Shown: in pieces, positions 26,104 to 35,724 of the stretch
Position numbering within the stretch: position 1 is the stretch's first letter
Layout of the letters: each line of letters starts with the position of its first letter
NCBI RefSeq assembly: GCF_007830635.1
Contig: NZ_VLLA01000001.1
Location: 95,868 to 159,867 of the forward strand
DNA: 64,000 bases
Origin: Bradyrhizobium huanghuaihaiense
Lineage (GTDB): Bacteria; Pseudomonadota; Alphaproteobacteria; Rhizobiales; Xanthobacteraceae
Reading direction: 5' to 3'
Position numbers and translations under genes: made by a program
The notes under the pieces: model-generated
The model's input: only the letters and a program-made list of their open reading frames with translations
Databases searched by the model: none
Told to the model about the DNA's origin: nothing

Positions 26104-28320
26104 ATGGAAGCCCGTGTGTCTGCAGCGTCCGCGTCCCGTCCATGGTCTCCGCCACCCGATGCCAGCGACATCGTCAAGGGAATCCACGCCATGCTGCACC
26201 CGCACAACATCGTGCTGGTGGGCGCGACCGACAAGCCCGGCAATTATGCCGAGCGCATCTGGAACAATCTGGTCAAATACGGTTTCGAGGGCGGGCTCTA
26301 TCCAGTCAACGCCAAGCGCGAGAGCATCTGGGGCGTCACCTGCTACAAGGATTTCGCCAGCCTTCCCGAAAAGCCCGATCACGTGCTGGTGCTGGTGCCG
26401 GCGCGTTTCGCCGTGCAGGTGATCCGCGATGCTGCTGCGGCCGGCGCGCGCTCGGCCACCATCGTCACGTCGGGCTTCAGCGAGCTGCAGGATGACGAGA
26501 GCCAGAGGCTCGCCGCCGAATTGCAGGCGGCGGTGCGCGAGACGGGTCTCGCCGTCACCGGCCCGAATTGCCTCGGCAACCTAAGCGCGGGCGAAAAACT
26601 CTTCACCAATATCGACGACCGCATCGTCACCATGGAACAGGGCGCGGTGGCGATCGCCGGCCAATCCGGCGCCATCGTCATGGCGATCCGCCAGGCGCTG
26701 GAGGATCGCGGCGTCGGTGTCGGCTACATGGTGACGACAGGCAATGAGGCCGGGCTCGAGACGCCGGACCTGATGCGCTATTTCGCCGAAGATCCGAGCA
26801 TCAAAGTGATCGTCGTCTATCTCGAAGGCGTGCGCAACACCAAGGCGTTTCGCGATGCCTGCAAGGCGGCACGCGCCGCCAGCAAGCCGGTGATCGCGCT
26901 CAAACTCGGCGCATCCGAGGGCGGCCGCGCCGCGGCGATGGCGCATACCGGGGCGCTGGCAGGATCGATCGAGACCTTCGACGCCATCGCCACGCGCGAA
27001 GGCGTCATTCGCGTCGGCGGCCTCGACGAGCTGATCGAGACCACCGAATGCTTCGTTCATTCTGCCGTGCCCAGAGGCGACCGGCTCGCCGCCGTGACGC
27101 TGTCCGGCGGCAAGCGCGGCATGCTGCTTGACGCCTTCTATGCAGAAGGCCTCAACTTCGCGCCGATGAGCCCGCACGTCGGGTCCGAACTGGCGAAGAT
27201 GCTCGGGCCGGGCTCGATCGTCGGCAATCCGCTCGACGCCGGCTTTGCCGCGGTGGTCGATCCCTCCGTCTACATGAAGTCGATCAAGCTGATGATCGAC
27301 GATCCCGACATCGACATCGTCATCATCGACGCCGAGCTGCCGAAGGCGCCGCACGAGGTGCGGGAGCGGAACTTGCGTATCGTCGACGACATGGCGAGCG
27401 GGGCCGGCAAGCCCGTGATCTATATCAGCGCGATGTCGATCGGCTTCACCGACTTCACCAAGGGCTTGCGCAAATCACTCCCCCATCTCGCGGTGATGCA
27501 GGGCATGGACCGCGCGGTGACCGCGATCAAGTCGCTGCTCGCCTATGCGAAGCTGCGCAAGGAGGTGCCCGATATCGTCTCGAGCTCGAAGCCCGCCGCG
27601 CGCGCCGTGCTGGAGAAGGTGCTGAACTCGGCGAACGGCGCCGCGCTCGACGAGGTCGCCTCGAAGAAGCTGCTGAAAGCCTATGGCATCCCGATCTCGA
27701 AGGAAGCGATCGCGCAGACGGCGGCGGAGGCAGTGAAGATCGCCAGGCAGATCGGTTTCCCCGTCGTCGCAAAGGTCGTCAGCGCCGAGATCCTGCACAA
27801 GTCCGACATCGGCGGCGTGGTGCTGAACCTCAACAGCGCGGCCGAGGTGAAAAAGGCGTTCACCGACATCACCGCGCGCGTGGCGAAGCTCAAGGGCAAG
27901 CCGAAGCTCGACGGCATTTTGATCGCGCAGCAGGTCAAGGCCGATCTCGAGCTCGTGGTCGGCGCCTCGCTCGACGCCGAGATGGGTCCGGTCGTGCTGT
28001 TCGGCACCGGCGGCATCGACATCGAGCTGATGAAGGACGTCGCGCTCGCCGGCGCGCCGCTGGACGAGGCCGAGGCGCGGCTGCTGATCGGCCGCACCAA
28101 GGCCGGCATCAAGATGCGCGGCTATCGCGGCAAACCCGCCCTGCACGAGGCCTCCGCGGTGAAGGCGCTGGTCGGCCTGTCCAATCTGATCGCGGATGCC
28201 GGCGACCGGATCGCATCGATCGACATCAATCCGTTCCTGATCAATGCCAGGGCAGGTGTGGCCGTCGACGCCCTGATCGTTCTGAACAACGCTGCGGCAA
28301 AGCGTGCGGCCGGACATTGA
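26104..28320 (+). CDS. NDP-forming acyl-CoA synthetase (acetate-CoA ligase family)
   Basis: The 738-residue protein has a CoA-binding Rossmann domain (about 25-130: NIVLVGATDKPGNY...), a succinyl-CoA-ligase-like flavodoxin part with the phosphohistidine motif AHTGALAGS (His281), and a C-terminal ATP-grasp domain (about 505-730: AYGIPISKE...GFPVVAKVVS). It makes an acyl-CoA with ATP or GTP going to NDP and phosphate, reversibly. It lacks the GNAT domain of Pat-type protein acetyltransferases. It is a monocistronic gene between the sortase and a palindromic repeat. The acid used is unknown; acetate, pimelate and aryl acids are known for relatives. Confidence 0.86.
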   Translation: MEARVSAASASRPWSPPPDASDIVKGIHAMLHPHNIVLVGATDKPGNYAERIWNNLVKYGFEGGLYPVNAKRESIWGVTCYKDFASLPEKPDHVLVLVPARFAVQVIRDAAAAGARSATIVTSGFSELQDDESQRLAAELQAAVRETGLAVTGPNCLGNLSAGEKLFTNIDDRIVTMEQGAVAIAGQSGAIVMAIRQALEDRGVGVGYMVTTGNEAGLETPDLMRYFAEDPSIKVIVVYLEGVRNTKAFRDACKAARAASKPVIALKLGASEGGRAAAMAHTGALAGSIETFDAIATREGVIRVGGLDELIETTECFVHSAVPRGDRLAAVTLSGGKRGMLLDAFYAEGLNFAPMSPHVGSELAKMLGPGSIVGNPLDAGFAAVVDPSVYMKSIKLMIDDPDIDIVIIDAELPKAPHEVRERNLRIVDDMASGAGKPVIYISAMSIGFTDFTKGLRKSLPHLAVMQGMDRAVTAIKSLLAYAKLRKEVPDIVSSSKPAARAVLEKVLNSANGAALDEVASKKLLKAYGIPISKEAIAQTAAEAVKIARQIGFPVVAKVVSAEILHKSDIGGVVLNLNSAAEVKKAFTDITARVAKLKGKPKLDGILIAQQVKADLELVVGASLDAEMGPVVLFGTGGIDIELMKDVALAGAPLDEAEARLLIGRTKAGIKMRGYRGKPALHEASAVKALVGLSNLIADAGDRIASIDINPFLINARAGVAVDALIVLNNAAAKRAAGH

Positions 28321-28334
28321 TGTCGCGTAGTACC

Positions 28335-28490
28335 ATAGGGTGGATTAGCCACCGGGTCCGCGCTATGCGCGGCCCGATGACAGGCTCCGCGTAATCCACC
28401 AACTCACGTGGCGGGCGAACAGAAACGGTGGGTTACGCTTCCGCCTTCGCTCTGCGAGCTTCGGCGGACAAGTCGTTAACCCGCCCGATG
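28335..28490. repeat. Palindromic repeat (TAGGGTGGATTAGCC family, degenerate)
   Basis: This 156-base element is related to 8621-8761 and 14470-14560. The outer arms TAGGGTGGATTAGCC and GTTAACCCGCCC have drifted, while inner TAATCCACC and GGTGGGTTACG blocks remain. It separates the acyl-CoA synthetase from the MCE gene. Confidence 0.7.
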
Positions 28491-28542
28491 TACCATCGCG
28501 GCCTTCTTCCAACTTCCCCGCTTTGGCCGTAGACTCAGCCTC

Positions 28543-29373
28543 ATGGCACGCGCGAGCAATCTTGTGATCGGAACAGTGACGCTGGCGGTGATCGCCGTGG
28601 CGTTCGGCGGCCTGCTCGGCGTGCAGAAATGGCGGACCATCCAGAGCCGCAGCCAGTTGCGCGTGGTGTTCGAGGGCGGCTCCGCCAGCGGCCTGCGCCG
28701 CGGCGGCCCGGTCAATTTCGACGGCGTGCTCGCGGGCCAGATCCTGTCGATCAAGCTGGACAATCCCCGCAAGGTCGTGGCGCTGGTGATGCTCGACAAC
28801 TCCGCGCCGATCCGCAAGGACACCGTGGCCGGTATCGAGTTCCAGGGTCTCACCGGCGTCGCCGCGGTCTCCTTGATCGGCGGAGCGCCCTCCGCGCCGC
28901 CGGTACCGCTGGATTCGGACGGCATTCCCGTGCTCACCGCCGATCTCAGCGATGTCGAATCCATCGTCGACACCCTGCACAGCGTCGACCGCACCATCGT
29001 GAGCAACGCCCCCGCGATCAAGGAGGGCCTGCGCACGTTCGAGACCTATACCGCCGATCTCAGGAGCAAGGGCGGCGAGATCGATGCCGTGATGGCCAAG
29101 GTCGACAGCGCCTTTGCGGGATTCGACAAGGCCGTCACCAAGATCGAGGGCGTGGTGCCCGGCTTCGTCGACGGCAAGGCCGACGAGCTGTTCGAAAAGG
29201 TGCAGGGGCTGCACGAGCTCGCGGACATGATGAGGAAAAAGTCGGCGAGCTATATCGAGGACATCCGCCGCTCGCTGCTCGACGTCAGTGAGACCGCCAA
29301 CAAGATGGCCGGCACGCCTGTGCCCGCTGCCGTCCCGCGCCCGCCACGCAAGCCTCCGCAGAAGAAGCAGTAG
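28543..29373 (+). CDS. MlaD/MCE-domain protein (stand-alone)
   Basis: The 276-residue protein has an N-terminal transmembrane anchor (about 7-26) and one MCE domain (about 38-115; RVVFEGGSASGLRRGGPVNFDGV and GIEFQGLTGVAAVSLIGG). The rest is a helical, coiled-coil-prone region with a Pro/Lys-rich tail. MCE proteins form hexameric lipid-binding rings in the periplasm, normally with an MlaE-type permease and MlaF-type ATPase. No such partners are adjacent, so it must use distant partners. The ATG lies 52 bases after a palindromic repeat. Confidence 0.85.
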   Translation: MARASNLVIGTVTLAVIAVAFGGLLGVQKWRTIQSRSQLRVVFEGGSASGLRRGGPVNFDGVLAGQILSIKLDNPRKVVALVMLDNSAPIRKDTVAGIEFQGLTGVAAVSLIGGAPSAPPVPLDSDGIPVLTADLSDVESIVDTLHSVDRTIVSNAPAIKEGLRTFETYTADLRSKGGEIDAVMAKVDSAFAGFDKAVTKIEGVVPGFVDGKADELFEKVQGLHELADMMRKKSASYIEDIRRSLLDVSETANKMAGTPVPAAVPRPPRKPPQKKQ

Positions 29374-29385
29374 CGCACCTTCTTA

Positions 29386-29550
29386 CCCTCCCCTGGAGGG
29401 GGAGGGTCGATCGCGCGTAGCGCGAGCGGGGTGGGGTGATCTCTCCACTCGAACAGTGCGAAACGCGGATAGACTGTCACCCCACCTCGGTCCGCATTGC
29501 GCTACGCTCCATGCGAACCGATCCTCCCCCTCCAGGGGAGGATGGCAATC
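29386..29550. repeat. Palindromic repeat (CCCTCCCCTGGAGGGGGAGGG family)
   Basis: The outer blocks CCTCCCCTGGAGGGGGAGG and CCTCCCCCTCCAGGGGAGG are inverted copies, with GGGGTGGGGTGA/TCACCCCACC blocks inside. The element fills the gap between two convergent genes and could serve as a bidirectional terminator. Confidence 0.78.
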
Positions 29551-29574
29551 CCGCTGTGGCCTATAGGCCGCATC

Positions 29575-32500
29575 TCACCACGCGAAGCGGACGACGCCCT
29601 TGCCGGCGTAGGAACGGGTGACGTTCGAGAACTCGCCTTCGAACGTTGCCGACGCGGACCAGCCGTTCATCCAGTTCATCTGCACCGACGCCGTGGTCAG
29701 TGCGGAATCGCGCGCCTGAGGAGCGCCGTTCACGACGAAGGCCGCGCCCGGCAGCGTCTGGAACACCGCACCGACGGTGCGGTCCGGATTGTAGTCATGC
29801 GCCCAGGCGAGCCGGCCGCGCAGGGTCATCAGGCCGCCGGCCGCCGCAAACGACTTGTCCGCACGCAGGCCGAGCTCGGTGCGGGTGCTGGTGACGTCCT
29901 TGGCGGCGTAATTGAGCGCAAAGGTGTTGTTGCCGACCACTGCGAATTCCGAATAGTTCGGCAGGCTGAACAGGGTGGCCTGGGCCGCGGCATAGGGCGT
30001 CAGGCCGATCCACTGCGTGGCATAGCGGTAACCACCCTCGATCCGGCCCGAGACGGCGTTGGCATTGAACTGCGCCCGCAATTGATCGACGCCTGCGGCG
30101 GTGACGATGCGGTTCGTCGTGACGTCCTGCCAGCCATAGGCGAGCGCAGCGGTGATATAGGCCGGTCCCACCGTGTGCCGCACGAAGGCGCCGGCCTGGA
30201 ACAGGTCGGAGCGGCCCCAGCCGAGCCCGTTGACGTTGAAGCCGGTGCCGCCGCCGGCCAGCGCGAAACCGGCGATCGTCGACGGCGAGAAGCGGTAGTC
30301 GAGACCGACTGCCGTGCCATAGACGCTGCTGCCGGTGGTGTTGGAGCCGAGGGCGGTGTTGCCGTCGGTGGTCTGCGACCCACCGTAACCGGCTGCCCAC
30401 ACGTCCCAGCGCTGCGCGAACGTCGCAGCCGGCGCCTTGCGGTAGATCGAGGCGAAGGCGTCACGCGCGTTCTTCTCACGCGTGCCTTTGCCGGCCGCCG
30501 CATAAGCGCTCGCGTCATCCGCATACGGCGTCGCATCAGGCGCACCGCTGCGCCCCGAGCCGAACACGTCGGTCAGCAGATTGATGAACAGGTTCATCGC
30601 ATTGAAAGTCGTCTGCTGCGATCCCGTGCCCGATTCTCCGGAGGCCTGTGTGAGGCCGGCCGGCGAGAGGTTGGCGAGCGCGACCGGAAGGCTACCGGTG
30701 CTGTTGAAATAATTCGTCAGCACGTTGGCGACGTTCTGCTGATTGATGTTGAGGCCGCCGCCATAGCCCAGCGCGAGGTCGAGGTAGACGTTGTGAAGAT
30801 CGTAGCTGAGCGTCGCATGCAGATTCGACGAGAGCCCCGCAACGACCGGGTTGAACGCATCGGGGAGCGTTGTCGCATTCAGGATCGTGTAGTGCTTCGC
30901 GATCGAGCCGGTCGGGACGACGACGACGGTGGCGCCGCCGAGCGTCGCCGTTCCCGTCACGACCGCAAGGCCGTTGCTGGCGCCCGAGACCTGCACCATG
31001 TAGCTCGACGCCGATGTGAACGAGAGGTCGCCGGACACGGTGAGCGTGCCGGTCGGATTGCCCGGCGCCAGCGTGCCACCATTGACGGTGGTCGTGCCGA
31101 CCATACCGACGCCACTGAGCGTGCCGCCGCTCGCAACGGTCACGGTGCCGTTGATGGTGCCGGCGAGCAAAAGCGTGCCGCCGAGCACATTCCAGTCCTG
31201 ATTGCCGGTGCCGGTCACGGTCCAGGTCGAGCTGTCGACCTTGTTGAAGGTCGAAAAGCCGCTGTATTGCAGGCCAGTGCCGATCAGGTCGAGATTGAAT
31301 GTATCCTTGCCGGTGCCGCCGAGTTGGAACGTGTCGGTGCCGGATGCAATCACTTGGCCGTTGATGACGCTCCCGGGGCCGAGCGTCAGCGTGTTCGGGC
31401 CGCAGCTGCAGAACTCGATCGCGGCCAAGCCGGTCGCGGCATTGATGGTGCCCGAGTTGAAGACGGTTCCGGCGCCACCGACGCTGATGCCGACACCGCT
31501 GGCCCCGACGGTGATGGTACCGGTATTCACGATCTGGTTGGTCGTGCTGAAAGAGCTGACGTCGATGCCGATGCCGAACGTGCCGACAGTAATCGTGCCG
31601 CTATTGGTGATGGTGTTGGAGTCACCGACCGCGAAGATGCCTTCGGTCGAATCGCCGCCCGTAATCCGCCCGCTGTTTGTGATCGTAGAGGACGAGCCGT
31701 TATAGAGGATGCCCCAGCCGACCTGGCCGACAGTGATCGTGCCGCTTTGGCTGATCGTGGCCCTGTCCCCCTGGATCGAAATGCCGGCCGTTCCGTTGTC
31801 CCCCACCGTGATCGTGCCGCCATTGATGATCTTCGAGTCATCACCCAACACGGCAATACCGACGCCCAAATCGCCGGCCGTGATCGAGCCGAAATTGCTG
31901 GCGGTCTGGAAATCGCCTTGCATGAAGATGCCGGCGGCGTTCTGCCCGACCGCGATCCTGCCGGTGGCCGTGTTCGTGATCGTGTTGTTGTTGCTGATCG
32001 CCAGAATGCCGCCGGAGAAGCCGCTGGAATCGCCGACCGTGATCGCGCCGGCATTGGTCACGGTCACGCTGCCGAACGCAAAGATCCCGATCGAATCGTC
32101 GACGCCGGTGATCGTGCCCGTCGCGGTGTTCGTAATGGTGTTAGTGCTGTTGATCTGGCCGGCGAAGACACCTACGCCCGACGCACCGATCGACAGCGCC
32201 CCGGTGTTGGTGACGGTGTTGCTGTCGCCGACCGAGATCGCTGCGCCGTTATCACCTGTCGTGATCGTTCCGGCATTGGCGACGATGTTGTGGTCGATCA
32301 CCTGGATGCCGAGGCCGTTGTCGAGCACCGTGATGGTGCCGTTGTTGGTCACGGTGTTGGTGTTTCCGGCAGCGATACCGGTCAGACCCGAGCCTGCCGA
32401 CAGCGTCCCGTTATTGGTGACGGTGCTCGAATTGTTGACGCCGATCGAGAGCGCGCCGTTGTCGTTTACGGTCGCGCCGGAGAGCACGTTGACATTGAGG

Positions 32501-32724
32501 CTGTCGACGCCGGCTCCGGCCTGAAAACCGTCCGTATCCGTGCCGCTGCAAGTGACAGTCTGGCCGCTGGTGGCGGGATCGGGCGCGCAGAGCGCGTTGG
32601 CGGGCGTCGCGCAAAGGCTGAGGCCGACGAAGACCGCCGATACGCCTATGAGCGACCAGTGACGGATCGGCGCAGTCGATCCTGCCGCCTCCCTGGCCCC
32701 TCGCCTTGCACGCCACACCCCCAT
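29575..32724 (-). CDS. Autotransporter (type Va secretion) with repeat passenger and beta-barrel
   Basis: The roughly 1049-residue outer-membrane protein has an extended signal region of about 44 residues ending TPANA, a passenger of about a dozen repeats of 22-26 residues built around TNxGTITVGDNGxGI (residues about 65-440), a second beta-helical part with GGTLSGVGMVGTTTVNGGTLAPG, and a C-terminal 12-strand barrel from about 780. The final residues VRFAW match the aromatic barrel-assembly signal. The passenger probably folds as a beta-helix on the cell surface. ATG 32724 is preferred over an in-frame TTG three codons upstream; neither has a strong ribosome-binding site. Adhesion is a guess. 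Confidence 0.9.
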   Translation of the reverse strand: MGVWRARRGAREAAGSTAPIRHWSLIGVSAVFVGLSLCATPANALCAPDPATSGQTVTCSGTDTDGFQAGAGVDSLNVNVLSGATVNDNGALSIGVNNSSTVTNNGTLSAGSGLTGIAAGNTNTVTNNGTITVLDNGLGIQVIDHNIVANAGTITTGDNGAAISVGDSNTVTNTGALSIGASGVGVFAGQINSTNTITNTATGTITGVDDSIGIFAFGSVTVTNAGAITVGDSSGFSGGILAISNNNTITNTATGRIAVGQNAAGIFMQGDFQTASNFGSITAGDLGVGIAVLGDDSKIINGGTITVGDNGTAGISIQGDRATISQSGTITVGQVGWGILYNGSSSTITNSGRITGGDSTEGIFAVGDSNTITNSGTITVGTFGIGIDVSSFSTTNQIVNTGTITVGASGVGISVGGAGTVFNSGTINAATGLAAIEFCSCGPNTLTLGPGSVINGQVIASGTDTFQLGGTGKDTFNLDLIGTGLQYSGFSTFNKVDSSTWTVTGTGNQDWNVLGGTLLLAGTINGTVTVASGGTLSGVGMVGTTTVNGGTLAPGNPTGTLTVSGDLSFTSASSYMVQVSGASNGLAVVTGTATLGGATVVVVPTGSIAKHYTILNATTLPDAFNPVVAGLSSNLHATLSYDLHNVYLDLALGYGGGLNINQQNVANVLTNYFNSTGSLPVALANLSPAGLTQASGESGTGSQQTTFNAMNLFINLLTDVFGSGRSGAPDATPYADDASAYAAAGKGTREKNARDAFASIYRKAPAATFAQRWDVWAAGYGGSQTTDGNTALGSNTTGSSVYGTAVGLDYRFSPSTIAGFALAGGGTGFNVNGLGWGRSDLFQAGAFVRHTVGPAYITAALAYGWQDVTTNRIVTAAGVDQLRAQFNANAVSGRIEGGYRYATQWIGLTPYAAAQATLFSLPNYSEFAVVGNNTFALNYAAKDVTSTRTELGLRADKSFAAAGGLMTLRGRLAWAHDYNPDRTVGAVFQTLPGAAFVVNGAPQARDSALTTASVQMNWMNGWSASATFEGEFSNVTRSYAGKGVVRFAW

Positions 32725-32906
32725 TCCCAGCAATTCCGCCGGGAACTTAGGCCATAGCGAGGCTCCGTAGAACTACGGCGACGCCGGAATGCGTCCGTTT
32801 GGCACACAACCGAAGCAGAATCTGAGCGTCATGTTGCAACCGCGCCACGGTTTTGCGCGGCCAATCGTCTCATTCTGCGCATGACTGGGCGCGCATCCGC
32901 GACGGC

Positions 32907-33947
32907 TCAGTAATTGCTGGCCGCCGCCTCATTGGGGATGCCGTCAATCGGGCACTCGTCGGTGCCCGGCGTCGAGCGGGTCATCGCCTCGACCATGTCG
33001 CGCGTGCCTTCGGGATCCTTGATCCAGTTCTTGTAGAAATCATATGGGCAGGCCGCGACGCCACGCGGGCTGTCGCCGGAGTTGATCATGCCGGTGTAGC
33101 CGCGGTGAACCAGCTTGTAGAGATGGTTCTGCGACTGGCCGTTGCGGCGCGCGTCGCGGATCAGATGTTTCGACAGCTGCGCGTACTGGATGCCGTAATC
33201 CTCTTCGCCGCACTCGCCGAGGGTGCGACCATCGAAGCCGATGATCGCGGAGTGGCCGAAATAGGAATAGACGCCATCGAAGCCGGCGGCGTTGGCGACG
33301 GCGACATAGACGTTGTTGGCCCAGGCCATGGCCTTGGAGATCATGACCTGCTGCTCCTTGGCCGGATACATGTAGCCCTGGCAACGCACAATCAGCTCGG
33401 CGCCCTTCATGGCGCAGTCGCGCCAGATCTCCGGATAATTGCCGTCGTCGCAGATGATCAGGCTGACCTTGAGGCCCTTCGGGCCTTCGGAGACATAGGT
33501 GCAATTGCCGGGATACCAGCCTTCGATCGGCACCCACGGCATGATCTTGCGATACTTCTGCACGATCTCACCCTTGTCGTTCATCAGAATCAGGGTGTTG
33601 TAGGGCGCCTTGTGCGGATGCTCCTCATGGCGTTCGCCGGTGAGCGAGAACACGCCCCACACTTTCGCCTTGCGGCAGGCCTCCGCGAAGATCGCCGTTT
33701 CCTCGCCCGGCACCACGGACGCGGTCTCGTACATCTCCTTGGAGTCGTACATGATCCCTTGCGTGGAATATTCCGGGAAGATCACGAGGTCCATGCCGGG
33801 CAGGCCGACTTTCATGCCGACGATCATGTCGGCGATCTTGCGGGCGTTATCGAGCACCTCGGCCTTGGTATGCAGGCGGGGCATCTTGTAGTTCACCACT
33901 GCGACGCCGACCGTGTCGTTGCTGCTGGAGATGTCACCGTGAAGCAT
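32907..33947 (-). CDS. amiE: Aliphatic amidase
   Basis: The 346-residue nitrilase-superfamily amidase hydrolyses short aliphatic amides (acetamide, propionamide) to acid and ammonia. The N-terminus [20 protein letters not shown] and the active-site region [15 protein letters not shown] match the Pseudomonas aeruginosa AmiE family closely. The catalytic Glu59, Lys134 and Cys166 fall at the standard positions, and the length equals the family's. Its start has an AGGAG site. It lies last in a minus-strand run from urtA, so it probably acts on imported amides. The related formamidase AmiF is the main alternative, but the sequence looks like AmiE. Confidence 0.95.
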   Translation of the reverse strand: MLHGDISSSNDTVGVAVVNYKMPRLHTKAEVLDNARKIADMIVGMKVGLPGMDLVIFPEYSTQGIMYDSKEMYETASVVPGEETAIFAEACRKAKVWGVFSLTGERHEEHPHKAPYNTLILMNDKGEIVQKYRKIMPWVPIEGWYPGNCTYVSEGPKGLKVSLIICDDGNYPEIWRDCAMKGAELIVRCQGYMYPAKEQQVMISKAMAWANNVYVAVANAAGFDGVYSYFGHSAIIGFDGRTLGECGEEDYGIQYAQLSKHLIRDARRNGQSQNHLYKLVHRGYTGMINSGDSPRGVAACPYDFYKNWIKDPEGTRDMVEAMTRSTPGTDECPIDGIPNEAAASNY

Positions 33948-33992
33948 GTTGAGCGCTCCTGTACTTTATTTGTTTGATGTTGGCGTGTGGCG

Positions 33993-34370
33993 TTAGTGGC
34001 TGATCATCCAGGGCCGCGCTGTCGGAAAGCCCTTGGCGCCGCTTTTGGTCTTGGTCATCAGCCGCGCCGGCTTTTTCCTGTCCGCCGAGCTCTTGTCTTT
34101 GACCGTCTTGCCCGAGGAACAGCAACCGCAGCCGGGGCCATGCGAGGCCTTGTATTGCGCCAGCGTCTGCGGCGCGTGCGAGCTGCGCTCGTTGACGGCG
34201 TGCGCCTTGCGCTTCTCCGCCGGCATGCAGAAGAAATTCGGCGCGGTCAGGATCACCCGCGGCGCCATGGTCTCGCAGTGCGGGCAGCTCTGCGGATCGT
34301 CGCATTCCGCCATCGGGCGCAGATCCTTGAAGGGACCACAGTCGTCACAGAGATATTCGTAGACCGGCAT
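33993..34370 (-). CDS. fmdB: FmdB-type zinc-ribbon protein
   Basis: The 125-residue protein has an N-terminal CxxC...CxxC zinc ribbon (Cys8, Cys11, Cys29, Cys32; MPVYEYLCDDC) and a Lys-rich tail with a CGCC cluster around residue 82. In methylotrophs FmdB is co-encoded with the FmdA formamidase and was proposed as a regulatory protein; its mechanism is unclear. It lies between fmdA and amiE. Confidence 0.88.
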   Translation of the reverse strand: MPVYEYLCDDCGPFKDLRPMAECDDPQSCPHCETMAPRVILTAPNFFCMPAEKRKAHAVNERSSHAPQTLAQYKASHGPGCGCCSSGKTVKDKSSADRKKPARLMTKTKSGAKGFPTARPWMISH

Positions 34371-34429
34371 CGCATCATCCCCAACGCGTGTTCAACACAG
34401 CTCACTGCTACCGCCCATGCGGCGACAGC

Positions 34430-34457
34430 CCCTCTCCCCGTGAGAACGGGGAGAGGG
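34430..34457 (-). terminator. Hairpin between fmdA and fmdB
   Basis: A perfect 12-bp stem CCCTCTCCCCGT/ACGGGGAGAGGG with tetraloop GAGA lies in the 96-base gap. No T-run follows on the minus strand, so it is better read as an RNA-stabilising or attenuating hairpin, or a repeat remnant, than a strong terminator. Confidence 0.5.
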
Positions 34458-34466
34458 AGCGCAGCG

Positions 34467-35696
34467 TCACTTGTCCGGCGAGATCGGCATCTGGATATCG
34501 CCGGTGATGTGCTTGATGGGACCGGCCGCCGACGGCATCACGTCGAAGTCGAAGATCTCCGTTGGCAGCCACAGCGTGGCGCAGGCATTGGGTACGTCCA
34601 CGACACCGGAGATGTGGCCCTGGCACGGCGCCGTGCCGAGGATCGAATAGGCCTGGGCGCCGGAGTAGCCGAACTTCTTCAGATACTCGATGGCATTGAG
34701 ACAGGCCTGGCGATAGGCGATGTGGACGTCGAGATAATGCTGCTTGCCGGCCTCATCGACCGAGATGCCTTCGAAGATCAGATAGTCCTTGTAGTTCGGC
34801 GTGATCGGCGACGGCTTGAAGATCGGGTTCTTGATGCCGTATTTCGACATGCCGTCCTTGATCACCTCGACCTTGAGGTGCAGCCAGCCGGCCATTTCGA
34901 TCGCGCCGCAGAAGGTGATCTCGCCGTCGCCCTGGCTGAAATGCAGATCGCCCATCGAGAGACCAGCGCCCGGCACGTAGACCGGGAAATAGATCTTCGA
35001 GCCGCGCGAGAGATCCTTGATGTCGCAATTGCCGCCGTGCTCGCGCGGCGGCACGGTGCGCGCGCCCTCCGCGCCGATCTTGGCCTTGGCATCGCCCTTG
35101 GCGCGACCGCCATGGGCGGTCGGCGCGAACGGCGGGTTGGCAAGGCCGGGCACGCGGGTCGGGTTGGTCGAGATCAGCTCGGCCTCGCGCTTGTTCCACG
35201 TCTCCAGCATCTTCGGATCGGGCAGACAGCCGATCAGGCCGGGATGGATCAGGCCGGCGAAATTCACGCCGGGCACGTGGCGCGACGAGGTGTAGAGGCC
35301 CTTGATGTCCCAGATCGACTTCTGCGCCAGCGGGAAATGGTCGGTGAGGAAGCCGCCGCCATTCTGCTTGGAGAAGAAGCCGTTAAAGCCCCACAGGCTC
35401 TCCTTGAGCGGGCCGACGTCGAGCAGGTCCACGACGAGAAGATCGCCGGGCTCGGCGCCCTTGACGCCGATCGGACCGGAGAGGAAGTGCACGATCGACA
35501 GGTCGATGTCGCGCACGTCGTCGGCGGAATCGTTGTTCTTGATGAAGCCGCCGGTCCAGTCATACGTCTCGATGATGAAATCGTCGCCGGGATTGACCCA
35601 GGCCACGATCGGGATATCGGGGTGCCAGCGGTTGTGCACCATGTCATTTTCGTAAGCCGACTTGGTGAGATCGACCTTGATCAGTGTCTCTGGCAT
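34467..35696 (-). CDS. fmdA: Formamidase
   Basis: The 409-residue acetamidase/formamidase (FmdA/AmdA family) hydrolyses formamide to formate and ammonia. The N-terminus PETLIKVDLTKSAYENDMVHNRWHPDIP and the internal HGGNCDIKDLSRGSKIYFPVYVPGA region are characteristic, and the length matches the family. It is a cytoplasmic zinc-type amidohydrolase unrelated to AmiE. It follows urtE by 28 bases, so amide uptake and hydrolysis are probably co-expressed. The ATG is preceded by GGGGAG. Confidence 0.95.
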   Translation of the reverse strand: MPETLIKVDLTKSAYENDMVHNRWHPDIPIVAWVNPGDDFIIETYDWTGGFIKNNDSADDVRDIDLSIVHFLSGPIGVKGAEPGDLLVVDLLDVGPLKESLWGFNGFFSKQNGGGFLTDHFPLAQKSIWDIKGLYTSSRHVPGVNFAGLIHPGLIGCLPDPKMLETWNKREAELISTNPTRVPGLANPPFAPTAHGGRAKGDAKAKIGAEGARTVPPREHGGNCDIKDLSRGSKIYFPVYVPGAGLSMGDLHFSQGDGEITFCGAIEMAGWLHLKVEVIKDGMSKYGIKNPIFKPSPITPNYKDYLIFEGISVDEAGKQHYLDVHIAYRQACLNAIEYLKKFGYSGAQAYSILGTAPCQGHISGVVDVPNACATLWLPTEIFDFDVMPSAAGPIKHITGDIQMPISPDK

Positions 35697-35724
35697 CGAG
35701 ATGCTCCCCTTTTACTACGGTTGG

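Noticed and set aside
29497..32757. Long plus-strand open frame (over 1000 codons) opposite the autotransporter
   Set aside because: Its translation is low-complexity, Arg/Asp/Ala-rich and lacks any domain. The minus strand encodes a clear signal, repeat passenger and barrel, so this is a codon-bias shadow.
34430..34457. Hairpin between fmdA and fmdB as a definite operon-ending terminator
   Set aside because: No T-run follows on the transcribed strand, and fmdB and amiE continue in the same direction, so operon termination is not supported.
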